6,183 nt of DNA from JALYQB01 sp035640155 (lineage in GTDB: Bacteria; Actinomycetota; Actinomycetes; Mycobacteriales; Pseudonocardiaceae): contig DASQWR010000031.1 of assembly GCA_035640155.1 (NCBI GenBank), forward strand, positions 1 to 6,183. Reading direction: 5' to 3'. A model generated the notes under the pieces. That model made no database searches, was not told where the DNA came from, and saw only the letters and a program-made list of their open reading frames with translations. This document shows, one piece after another, positions 1 through 4,511 of this stretch (position 1 is its first letter; each line of letters opens with the position of its first letter). Both the position numbers and the translations under genes were made by a program.

Positions 1-1
1 C

Positions 2-313
2 GCGCTCGGCGGTGGCCCGGCCCGCCGGCCCCGGCCGTCGCGGCTGCTCGCCTGGTGGTGGGGGCTCTGGGCCACCGGGCTCCTGGCCGCCGGGGGCACC
101 GCGCTCTGGTCCCGGCTGGACAGCGTGCAGGCCCGCGCCGACGGAGTGATCCTGCACGCTGTCACCGATCTGCTCGCCGCCGCCGTCGCCGTGCTGACCG
201 CGGTGGTCGTCCGCCGGCTCACCGCGCTGCTGAGCCCCGTCGAGCCGGGACGTCTCCGCCGCCGGGTGGTGCTGCGGGTACCCGGTCAGCCACGCGTCAG
301 ATCGGGGCGGTGA
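2..313 (+). CDS. DUF4328-like membrane protein, C-terminal part (5' end outside window)
   Basis: This frame is open from the window edge to the TGA at 311-313 and gives the last 103 residues of a protein whose start lies upstream. Two hydrophobic segments are visible: residues about 15-36, tryptophan-rich (LLAWWWGLW), and residues about 57-77. A short amphipathic stretch with a conserved-looking D56 separates them, and RRL follows the second helix. This WWWGLW helix, linker, then final helix ending VVRRLT is the pattern I associate with the C-terminal half of actinobacterial DUF4328 membrane proteins, whose function is unknown. The tail after residue 78 is Arg/Pro-rich and poorly conserved in appearance. 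It lies directly next to a gene remnant, so the last residues may come from a rearrangement junction. The family call is from memory of the pattern, not a search. Confidence 0.62.
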   Translation, partial: ALGGGPARRPRPSRLLAWWWGLWATGLLAAGGTALWSRLDSVQARADGVILHAVTDLLAAAVAVLTAVVVRRLTALLSPVEPGRLRRRVVLRVPGQPRVRSGR

Positions 314-468
314 GCGCGATGGGACGTCCCGCGGCTGGTGCGGCTGTTCGCCGAGACCAAGCATCCGGTGGCGTGCGGTACGTGGCCACCAACCGCCCGG
401 CGTCCGCCCGGTTGCACCTGCACCCGACGCCGTCGGCTCGCGACGACGACAGCAGGGCGGGTCAGTAG
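314..468 (+). pseudogene. Remnant of a glycerophosphodiester phosphodiesterase (GDPD) gene
   Basis: No intact gene fits between the DUF4328 stop and the next start. Two GDPD-like pieces are readable in different frames. In the frame of 323, positions 323-373 encode DVPRLVRLFAETKHPVA; the ETKHP motif is typical of the middle of bacterial GDPD enzymes, normally followed by RYG. In the frame of 319, positions about 364-468 encode SGGVRYVATNRPASARL and a hydrophilic tail ending at TAG (466-468). This resembles the GDPD C-terminus, which usually reads GV(D)xIITDRPA. The N-terminal HRG/EN catalytic region is absent. The simplest reading is a gene that lost its 5' part and an internal segment between the ETKHP motif and the C-terminal strand, leaving a frame change near 364-373. 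GDPD enzymes hydrolyse glycerophosphodiesters to glycerol-3-phosphate and an alcohol; this copy cannot. The remnant is short, so identification rests on two motifs. Confidence 0.55.
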
Positions 469-471
469 GGT
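466..471 (+). promoter_or_regulatory. Putative -10 box (TAGGGT) for leaderless DUF5926 transcript
   Basis: TAGGGT fits the actinobacterial TANNNT -10 consensus. Its last T is 6 nt before the GTG at 478, so transcription would begin at or next to the start codon. There is no Shine-Dalgarno sequence in front of that GTG, which fits a leaderless mRNA. No convincing -35 hexamer is visible. The box overlaps the stop codon of the upstream gene remnant. Confidence 0.45.
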
Positions 472-477
472 GGCGCG

Positions 478-1509
478 GTGGCCAAGCGTTCTGCGACTGC
501 ATCCCGCACTTCGACGTCCCGCACTTCAACCGACCGCGCGTCGACCGACCGCGCGTCGACCGACCGCGCGTCGACGGACCGCGTGAACCCCCGCCAGCCC
601 TGCCCGTGCGGCTCGGGCAGGAGATACAAGGCCTGCCACGGAACGGCGGGCGGGTCCGAGGACATCATCGTCCTCCGCCCGTTCCACGGGCTCACGGCCG
701 AGTGCGACCTGGTGGCGCTGCGCGAGTTCGTCCCATCGGCGACCGCACCGCTGCCGCTGGCGGTGCCATCGCTGCCATCGCCGCTCAATGGCCGAGACGT
801 CACGCTGGCCACCGTGCTGCCGATGGCAGCGGCCGGGATGGTCCGGGCCGACGGGTCGATCCTCGTCGGGCTGCAGGTGCAGACCCGGTCCGGTGACCTC
901 TCCCGGGATCTCGCGCGGGCGGTGCGCTGGGCGCAGCAGGCATCACCCGGCGACGTGTTGCCCGTGGTGGACGCGTCGACTGCGGGTGGCGAGGAGGTGC
1001 GCCTGCAGGACCTGATGACTGCCGACGCCGCGCTCGACGTCACGCTGCACCGCGACTTCGGCTGGTGGATCTCCGACGACGAGCCACCCACCGAGGAGGT
1101 GGCGCAGTCCCTGCAGCGAGCCAACTCCGTGATCATGCCAACCGAGCCGGTGACCGGCGAGGGGGTGCACGCCGCGTACTGGATGGACGCCGGAGACAAG
1201 GCGCACATCCGGTGGGTGCGGCCGGAGCCCGAGGAACAGCTGCTCGCCGCGCTGGCTCGGCTCTCCGCCCGCGACGAGCTGGGCCTGGGGGAGGGCTCGC
1301 GCTACGCCGGGTCGTTCCGCGCGCACGGGATGCTGGTGCCGGTCTGGGACCTCGACAAGGAGCGGCACGCCCGCGAGTGGGTGCCCGGCGCGGAGGCGTT
1401 CGCGCCCCGGTTGACCGACGCGCTCGCCTCCCTGGATGCCAGCCCGCTCACCGACACCGAGCGTCGTGCCCGGGACGGGCTGCGCGGCCGGCAGGTCACG
1501 CTGCGTTGA
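478..1509 (+). CDS. DUF5926 family protein with N-terminal SEC-C zinc motif
   Basis: The product is 343 residues. Residues 1-36 are a basic, Ser/Thr-rich leader made largely of a five-residue repeat (TDRAS). Residues 37-55 (NPRQPCPCGSGRRYKACHG) are a perfect SEC-C motif, CxCx8CH, with C42, C44, C53 and H54 as the likely zinc ligands. The rest (RPFHGLTAECDLVALREFVPS, then DVTLATVLPMAAAGMV and a GLQVQ strand) matches the body of the actinobacterial DUF5926 family as I remember it. Such proteins are often misnamed SecA because of the SEC-C motif, but no ATPase domain is present. Function is unknown; it is predicted cytosolic with no membrane segment. The GTG at 478 is preferred because MAKRS is a family-like N-terminus and a -10 box sits just upstream. 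A GTG at 583 would remove the repeat but start directly at the zinc motif. The downstream gene overlaps its stop by 4 nt. Confidence 0.85.
   Translation: MAKRSATASRTSTSRTSTDRASTDRASTDRASTDRVNPRQPCPCGSGRRYKACHGTAGGSEDIIVLRPFHGLTAECDLVALREFVPSATAPLPLAVPSLPSPLNGRDVTLATVLPMAAAGMVRADGSILVGLQVQTRSGDLSRDLARAVRWAQQASPGDVLPVVDASTAGGEEVRLQDLMTADAALDVTLHRDFGWWISDDEPPTEEVAQSLQRANSVIMPTEPVTGEGVHAAYWMDAGDKAHIRWVRPEPEEQLLAALARLSARDELGLGEGSRYAGSFRAHGMLVPVWDLDKERHAREWVPGAEAFAPRLTDALASLDASPLTDTERRARDGLRGRQVTLR
501..590 (+). repeat. 15-bp in-frame tandem repeat (pentapeptide TDRAS) within the DUF5926 gene
   Basis: Three perfect copies of CGACCGCGCGTCGAC lie at 531-545, 546-560 and 561-575, followed by a degenerate copy at 576-590. 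Two diverged units of the same period precede them at 501-515 and 516-530 (consensus TCCCGCACTTCRAC plus one base). The period is 15 bp, so copy number can change without breaking the frame. The encoded leader reads as repeats of T-[SD]-R-[AT]-S, a basic and probably disordered segment. Confidence 0.9.
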
Positions 1510-1955
1510 GCGGGCCATCCGTTCGCGGGTACCCCGGCTGGGTTTGCGACGCTGTGGTGGCCGGACTGACGGCAGCTGTGATCAGTGGAACGCCGTCCAC
1601 GGCGTACGCACTGCTCACCGGTCGGGATCCGCTCGAGGCGGTGTGGGCAGCCGGCTCGCTGCTGCTCGGTGCGCAGCGACGACGTGACCGGCTGCTGGCC
1701 GCGGCGGTGGTCGCGCACCTTGCGGTGTCGTTGGGATGGGCGCTGGTGCTGTCCCGTGCGCTGCCCGATCAGCGGGTGATGCCCGTCGGCGCGCTCGCCG
1801 GGCTGGCCATCGCTGGGCTCGACCTCGGGGTCATCGGGCGGCACCTACCCCGCATCCGGGCGCTGCCCCAGCTCCCCCAGCTTGTTGATCACGTCACGTA
1901 CGGCGCGACGGTCGCCGCCGTTCTCGCGGGGAGGCGGAGGGCGCGGCAGGGATGA
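1506..1955 (+). CDS. Small polytopic membrane protein, conserved hypothetical
   Basis: The product is 149 residues if translation starts at TTG 1506, which overlaps the upstream stop as TTGA; a purine-rich AGGT at 1493-1496 precedes it by about 9 nt. In-frame GTG codons at 1554 and 1557 are later alternatives that would cut into the first hydrophobic segment. Hydrophobic stretches lie at residues about 13-37, 63-83, 91-112 and 127-142, with a weaker one at 43-56. Together they suggest four membrane spans. Recognisable stretches are SGTPST, TGRDPLEAVWAAGSLLL, SLGWALVL and GLDLGVIGRHLPRIRALPQLPQLVDH. The Arg/Leu/Pro segment with conserved-looking acidic and His residues sits between the last two spans. 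This resembles an uncharacterised actinobacterial family I cannot name. Its stop overlaps an in-frame ATG of the lipoprotein gene (ATGA at 1952-1955), which suggests that at least part of the two genes is co-transcribed. Confidence 0.7.
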   Translation: MSGPSVRGYPGWVCDAVVAGLTAAVISGTPSTAYALLTGRDPLEAVWAAGSLLLGAQRRRDRLLAAAVVAHLAVSLGWALVLSRALPDQRVMPVGALAGLAIAGLDLGVIGRHLPRIRALPQLPQLVDHVTYGATVAAVLAGRRRARQG

Positions 1956-1971
1956 CGCGGTCACGCGTTGA

Positions 1972-1977
1972 TAAGCT
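1972..1977 (+). promoter_or_regulatory. Putative -10 box (TAAGCT) for the lipoprotein gene
   Basis: TAAGCT fits TANNNT and ends 7 nt before the GTG at 1985, giving an expected start of transcription at the start codon. This favours GTG 1985 over the in-frame ATG at 1952, which would place the box inside the coding region. No good -35 hexamer is seen. Confidence 0.4.
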
Positions 1978-1984
1978 CGCTCCG

Positions 1985-2335
1985 GTGAGGACACGGCCAC
2001 GCCACCGCATCGCTGGACTGCTCGCCGCAGGCACCCTGGCTGTCCTGCCATTGGCGAGCTGCGGCGGCGAGGGGACCTCGACCCGGTGTTCGCTCAGTGC
2101 CTGCACGGTCACCTTCCAGCGTGGCGTCGACGCCAACATCTCGATCCTCGGAGCCGAGCTGCGCCTGGTGGACGCGGGCGACAACCAGGCCACCGTCGAG
2201 GTGGCGGGCCAGCAGGTGCAGCTGCAGGTGGACCAGGCAGCGCAGGTCGGCGGGTTCGAGGTCCGGCTGACGCAGCTGACCGACGAGCAGGCGGTCGTCC
2301 AGGTCACCCAAGGCGGTGGCGACGAAGGCGGCTGA
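1985..2335 (+). CDS. Small secreted lipoprotein, conserved hypothetical
   Basis: From GTG 1985 the product is 116 residues. It has a basic n-region (RTRPRHR), a hydrophobic core (residues about 9-24) and a lipobox LASC with Cys26 as the predicted lipidated residue, so the mature protein should be anchored on the outer face of the membrane. The mature part is short and Gly-flanked. It contains a close cysteine pair (C35, C40 in CSLSAC) able to form a disulfide, followed by alternating beta-rich stretches (VTFQRGVDANISILGAELRLV, EVAGQQVQLQV, GFEVRLTQL, AVVQVTQ), which look like a small beta-sandwich. Function is not recognised. An ATG at 1952 would add 11 residues and overlap the upstream stop, and remains possible; the shorter signal peptide and the -10 box favour 1985. 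The gene ends only 15 bp from the convergent methyltransferase gene, and no terminator hairpin is visible between them. Confidence 0.72.
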   Translation: MRTRPRHRIAGLLAAGTLAVLPLASCGGEGTSTRCSLSACTVTFQRGVDANISILGAELRLVDAGDNQATVEVAGQQVQLQVDQAAQVGGFEVRLTQLTDEQAVVQVTQGGGDEGG

Positions 2336-2350
2336 GCTTGCCGTGACGTG

Positions 2351-3106
2351 TCAGCGCCGGATACCGAGGACGAACGCGAAGCGGTCGACGAACTGCAGCT
2401 CTCGCTCGGGGTGGCGTCGACGCACCTCGTCCTGCCCGGCGGCGATCTCATCGTCGGAGAACGAGTGCAGCACCGACATCCACTGCCGTCCCATGAGCTC
2501 GATCCAGTGGTCCCGGTCCACCGTGATCGGGTACTCCTCGTAGCTGACCTCGGTCTCCAGCCCGGCCGCCCGCATGGTGTTCGCGATCGTCTCGGGCTCG
2601 GGGTGGTTGGCCGCGAAGCGATCCAGCGCCGCCTGGAACAGCGGGTACTCCAGCCGCGGCGGCAGCGAGACCACCAGGATCCGCCCGCCGGGAACCAGCA
2701 GGTCGGCCAGCCCCCGCATGGTCTGTGCCAGGTCGGTGACGTGATGGATGGTTTCCTTGATCAGGATCCCGTCCAGCTGCTCGTATGGCAGCGCCACCCG
2801 GCCGGCCGCGACATCCTCGGCGGTGGCGCGGATCGGCTGCAGCCGCGGGTCGTCGGGCAGGTGGTCAAGCATCGGCTGTGACGGGTCGATGCACAGGATC
2901 GGCTTGTCCGGCGACGCCTCCTCGGCAAGGCGGCCCAGGAACAGCCCGGTCCCGGCGCCGATGTCGGCCACCTGCCCGCCCGGGACCATGTCCAGCCGCC
3001 TGGCGCTGTGATCGCTCATCCAGGACAGGTACTCCGGGCGGTGCGCCCAGGTGTCGTCGTACTGGCCGGCGATGTTCTCGTAATGCTCGTCCGCGCGTTG
3101 GCTCAC
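2351..3106 (-). CDS. Class I SAM-dependent methyltransferase
   Basis: The product is 251 residues with a Rossmann-like methyltransferase fold. Motif I, VADIGAGTGLF, is at residues 46-56. The acidic residue at the end of the second strand, expected to bind the SAM ribose, is D74 in ILCIDPS. The region QLDGILIKETIHHVTD corresponds to the motif around strand 4, and LLVPGGRILVVSL to the segment after it. The N-terminus (HYENIAGQYDDTWAHRPEYLSWM) is typical of small-molecule methyltransferases of the Methyltransf_11/25 type. The substrate cannot be told from the sequence. The start is chosen as GTG 3106 because the strong GAGGAGG (3117-3123) lies 10 nt away. The in-frame TTG at 3115 would sit 1 nt from that site, too close for initiation. 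The gene is convergent with the lipoprotein and divergent from the decayed oxidase gene, so it is probably monocistronic. Confidence 0.85.
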   Translation of the reverse strand: MSQRADEHYENIAGQYDDTWAHRPEYLSWMSDHSARRLDMVPGGQVADIGAGTGLFLGRLAEEASPDKPILCIDPSQPMLDHLPDDPRLQPIRATAEDVAAGRVALPYEQLDGILIKETIHHVTDLAQTMRGLADLLVPGGRILVVSLPPRLEYPLFQAALDRFAANHPEPETIANTMRAAGLETEVSYEEYPITVDRDHWIELMGRQWMSVLHSFSDDEIAAGQDEVRRRHPERELQFVDRFAFVLGIRR

Positions 3107-3116
3107 CGCCGTCAAA

Positions 3117-3123
3117 CCTCCTC
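3117..3123 (-). promoter_or_regulatory. Shine-Dalgarno site deciding the methyltransferase start
   Basis: GAGGAGG on the - strand is a near-perfect anti-16S match. It is 10 nt from GTG 3106 and only 1 nt from TTG 3115, which favours the GTG. Confidence 0.65.
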
Positions 3124-3145
3124 GTAGGGACCAGCTGTGCGGACC

Positions 3146-3174
3146 ACGGTAGGTGACTTCCGGACAGATGTCCT
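3146..3174 (-). promoter_or_regulatory. Putative promoter of the methyltransferase gene with overlapping palindrome
   Basis: On the - strand AGGACA (3174-3169) matches four positions of the -35 consensus TTGACA, and TACCGT (3151-3146) fits a TANNNT -10 box. The spacer is 17 bp. The predicted start near 3139 leaves a leader of about 33 nt that carries the Shine-Dalgarno site. The perfect inverted repeat GGACAGATGTCC (3162-3173) covers most of the -35 element and could be an operator, which is inference from position only. Confidence 0.35.
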
Positions 3175-3285
3175 GACCCCGGCGTCAACACCGCTTCGCG
3201 TCAGGGTGTCCCGGCCCCGGTTCGATGAGGGCAAGGGTGGCGAGGGTGGCGGCCAGGAAGTGCGGCTTCCACCCCGCTCGTTGAC

Positions 3286-3539
3286 ATGTCGCTGCAGCTT
3301 CCCGACCCGGACAGCGAGTTCGGCGAGCGGGTCGCCCGCCGGCTCCGGGATGAGCCGATCGCCTGGCTGACGCACGTGGACGGTGCCGGCACGCCGCAAC
3401 CCGCGCCCGGGTCATTCCTCTGGGACGACGCGGCCGGTTCCGCGCTCGTCACCGCCATGGCGAGGCGAGGCGGCTCGACCACCTCGACCTGCTCTGTGTA
3501 CCGATGGACGTTCCCGCGGTTCGCACCTGGATCATCTGA
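3286..3539 (+). pseudogene. Decayed PPOX-type split-barrel (F420/FMN) oxidoreductase gene
   Basis: The ATG at 3286 opens a frame whose first 55 or so residues (MSLQLPDPDSEFGERVARRL, then DEPIAWLTHVDGAGTPQPAP and FLWDD) match the N-terminus of actinobacterial pyridoxamine-5'-phosphate-oxidase-like proteins of the TIGR03667 kind, as I remember it. Intact members are about 130-140 residues. After about 3450 the similarity stops. The original frame continues as low-complexity sequence to a TGA at 3601-3603, overlapping the mec start. In the frame of 3288, bases about 3459-3539 read ARRLDHLDLLCVPMDVPAVRTWII and stop at 3537-3539, 4 nt before a strong hairpin. Such a V-R-T-W ending could be the last strand of the same family. 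The likely event is an internal loss of roughly 50-60 codons plus a frame change. The flavin-binding core is missing, so activity is not expected. No clear ribosome-binding site precedes the ATG. Confidence 0.6.
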
Positions 3540-3543
3540 CGAG

Positions 3544-3575
3544 CGGCCCGTCTTCGTCGGGTGTGAGACGGGCCG
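3544..3575 (+). terminator. Hairpin terminator after the decayed oxidase gene
   Basis: A perfect 10-bp stem is formed by CGGCCCGTCT (3544-3553) and AGACGGGCCG (3566-3575) with a 12-nt loop. No T-run follows, which is common for actinobacterial terminators. It begins 4 nt after the TGA at 3537-3539 and ends 9 nt before the mec -10 box, so it isolates mec from upstream transcription. Confidence 0.6.
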
Positions 3576-3584
3576 GTCCGCACG

Positions 3585-3590
3585 TACCAT
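3585..3590 (+). promoter_or_regulatory. Putative -10 box (TACCAT) for leaderless mec transcript
   Basis: TACCAT fits TANNNT and ends 6 nt before GTG 3597, placing the expected transcription start on the start codon. There is no Shine-Dalgarno sequence. The -35 region (TGTGAG near 3562) matches weakly. The upstream hairpin terminator supports an independent promoter here. Confidence 0.5.
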
Positions 3591-3596
3591 GGCCTC

Positions 3597-4052
3597 GTGC
3601 TGACGATCCGCCGCGACCTGGTCGACGCGATGGTCAAGCACGCGCGGCGGGACCACCCGGACGAGGCGTGCGGCGTCATCGCAGGCCCCGGTGGTACCGA
3701 CCGGCCGGAGCGGTTCGTGGAGATGGTCAACGCGGAGCGCTCGCCGACCTTCTACCGCTTCGACTCGCTGGAGCAGCTGAAGGTGTGGCGGGAGATGGAC
3801 AACGCCGACGAGGAGCCGGTGGTGATCTATCACTCGCACACCGCGACGGAGGCGTACCCTTCGCGGACCGACATCTCCTACGCGTCCGAACCCGGCGCGC
3901 ACTACGTGCTGGTCTCCACCCGCAGTCCCGAGCACCACGAGCTGCGCTCGTACCGGATCGTGGACGGCGAGGTCACCGAGGAACCCGTCGAGGTCGTGGA
4001 GAACTACATGTTCACCCACATCGGTGCCGACGACGTCCCCGACTCGCACTGA
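3597..4052 (+). CDS. mec: Mec, JAMM/MPN+ zinc metallopeptidase releasing cysteine from CysO-cysteine
   Basis: The 151-residue product carries a full JAMM signature: E23 in DEACGVIAG, then H79 and H81 in YHSHTATEAYPSRTD, with S89 and D92 (HxHx7SxxD). H79, H81 and D92 are the expected zinc ligands, and E23 the general base acting through the bound water. In M. tuberculosis the homologue (Rv1334) hydrolyses the CysO-cysteine adduct made by CysM, freeing cysteine and regenerating CysO. The length equals a single MPN domain with no extra domain. The neighbouring cysO and cysM genes in the same order support this role. Start GTG 3597 is set by the -10 box 6 nt upstream and by the N-terminus LTIRRDLVDAMVKHARRD, which leads directly into the first helix. 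Unlike cysO and cysM it has no Shine-Dalgarno sequence. A 126-bp structured spacer separates it from cysO. It may also trim the CysO C-terminus, which is inference. Confidence 0.93.
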   Translation: MLTIRRDLVDAMVKHARRDHPDEACGVIAGPGGTDRPERFVEMVNAERSPTFYRFDSLEQLKVWREMDNADEEPVVIYHSHTATEAYPSRTDISYASEPGAHYVLVSTRSPEHHELRSYRIVDGEVTEEPVEVVENYMFTHIGADDVPDSH

Positions 4053-4061
4053 CGCCGGGTG

Positions 4062-4128
4062 CCCGGAGAAATGTCCCCGGGGAGATGTCCCCGAGATGCC
4101 TCGGAGAGATGCCCGGGGAATGTCCCGG
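4062..4128 (+). repeat. Degenerate short tandem repeat forming consecutive mini-hairpins between mec and cysO
   Basis: Five imperfect units of 11-14 bp, roughly CCCGGGGAGATGT, run head to tail from 4062 to 4123; each contains an ATG. They fold into side-by-side small stems: GGGGA/TCCCC (4079-4083 with 4088-4092, loop GATG), CCGAG/CTCGG (4091-4095 with 4100-4104, loop ATGC; it shares two bases with the first) and CCGGG/CCCGG (4113-4117 with 4124-4128). The rest of the 126-bp spacer shows only the cysO Shine-Dalgarno site. Role unknown: transcript stabilisation, processing, translational control or a selfish repeat are all possible. Confidence 0.7.
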
Positions 4129-4178
4129 CGCCGCACGCCGCTTGACCAGGTGAGCACCTTGCACAGGAGGATCCGATC

Positions 4179-4457
4179 ATGGCCGTCACCGTCTCCGTCC
4201 CCACGATCCTGCGTACCCACACCGGGGGGGAGAAGTCCGTGGAGGCGTCCGGGGCCAACCTCGCTGAGGTGATCGAGGACCTGGACAGCCGGCACTCAGG
4301 CCTCAAGGCACGGCTGGTGACCGACGGGTCGCTGCACCGCTTCGTCAACGTCTACGTCAACGACGAGGATGTCCGCTTCGCCGGCGGCCTGGAGGCCGCG
4401 GTGCGCGACGGCGACAACGTCACCATCCTGCCCGCGGTGGCCGGCGGCCGGCGCTGA
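4179..4457 (+). CDS. cysO: CysO, ubiquitin-fold (ThiS/MoaD-like) sulfur carrier protein
   Basis: The 92-residue product is a beta-grasp sulfur carrier closely matching mycobacterial CysO: VTVSVPTILRTHTGGEKSV at the N-terminus, HRFVNVYVNDEDVRF at residues 53-67, and DGDNVTILPAVAGG at 77-90. The C-terminal Gly89-Gly90 is where the thiocarboxylate is formed; in M. tuberculosis this is then used by CysM as sulfur donor, and Mec releases the cysteine. Here two arginines (R91, R92) follow the Gly-Gly before the TGA. To my knowledge the M. tuberculosis protein ends at Gly-Gly. The free Gly90 carboxylate would therefore need proteolytic exposure, plausibly by Mec. AGGAGG at 4165-4170, 8 nt before ATG 4179, fixes the start. 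Translation is SD-led, unlike mec. The gene contains a run of seven G (4224-4230). It is followed after 54 bp by cysM. Confidence 0.93.
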   Translation: MAVTVSVPTILRTHTGGEKSVEASGANLAEVIEDLDSRHSGLKARLVTDGSLHRFVNVYVNDEDVRFAGGLEAAVRDGDNVTILPAVAGGRR

Positions 4458-4494
4458 CGCGCTCGGGAGCGTCCCGACACAAGCTGCGAGCGCG
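4458..4494 (+). promoter_or_regulatory. Alternative stem-loops in the cysO-cysM spacer
   Basis: Immediately after the cysO stop, CGCGCTCG (4458-4465) can pair perfectly with CGAGCGCG (4487-4494), ending 3 nt before the cysM Shine-Dalgarno site (4498-4505). Competing local stems are CGGGA/TCCCG (4464-4468 with 4472-4476, 3-nt loop) and CGCT/AGCG (4460-4463 with 4468-4471). The structures share bases and so exclude one another, at least in part. They could tune cysM translation or mark an mRNA processing site; no ligand-binding motif is recognised. Confidence 0.35.
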
Positions 4495-4511
4495 ACCGGA
4501 GGGAGTGCCGC

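Noticed and set aside
321..330. Palindrome GGGACGTCCC as an operator
   Set aside because: It is a single 10-bp site inside degraded coding sequence, with no promoter next to it.
367..414. Adjacent hairpins GGTGGC/GCCACC (367-372 with 385-390) and CAACCG/CGGTTG (390-395 with 409-414) as a terminator
   Set aside because: The stems are only 6 bp, compete for a shared base, and lie within the GDPD relic, so chance pairing in GC-rich DNA explains them.
1065..1505. 5' extension of the 1506 membrane protein frame back to 1065
   Set aside because: That part overlaps the DUF5926 gene in another frame and encodes Arg/Ala-rich sequence without membrane segments; the real gene begins near 1506.
3256..3270. 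Hairpin GGAAG/CTTCC ahead of the decayed oxidase gene
   Set aside because: A 5-bp stem with a 5-nt loop is below what can be separated from chance.
3281..3286. TTGACA as a -35 element
   Set aside because: No TANNNT box lies about 17 bp downstream, and the hexamer overlaps the start codon of the decayed gene.
3540..3603. Continuation of the oxidase frame from 3286 to the stop at 3601-3603 as an intact 105-residue protein
   Set aside because: The second half has no family similarity, runs through the terminator hairpin and overlaps the mec promoter and start, so it is more likely readthrough of a broken gene.
4224..4230. Run of seven G in cysO as a phase-variable tract
   Set aside because: The run is short, encodes conserved Gly-Gly in frame, and cysteine synthesis is an unlikely target for phase variation.
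3201..4295. 364-codon open frame on the - strand opposite mec
   Set aside because: It overlaps mec, the terminator and the mec promoter and shows no recognisable domain; GC-rich shadow frame.
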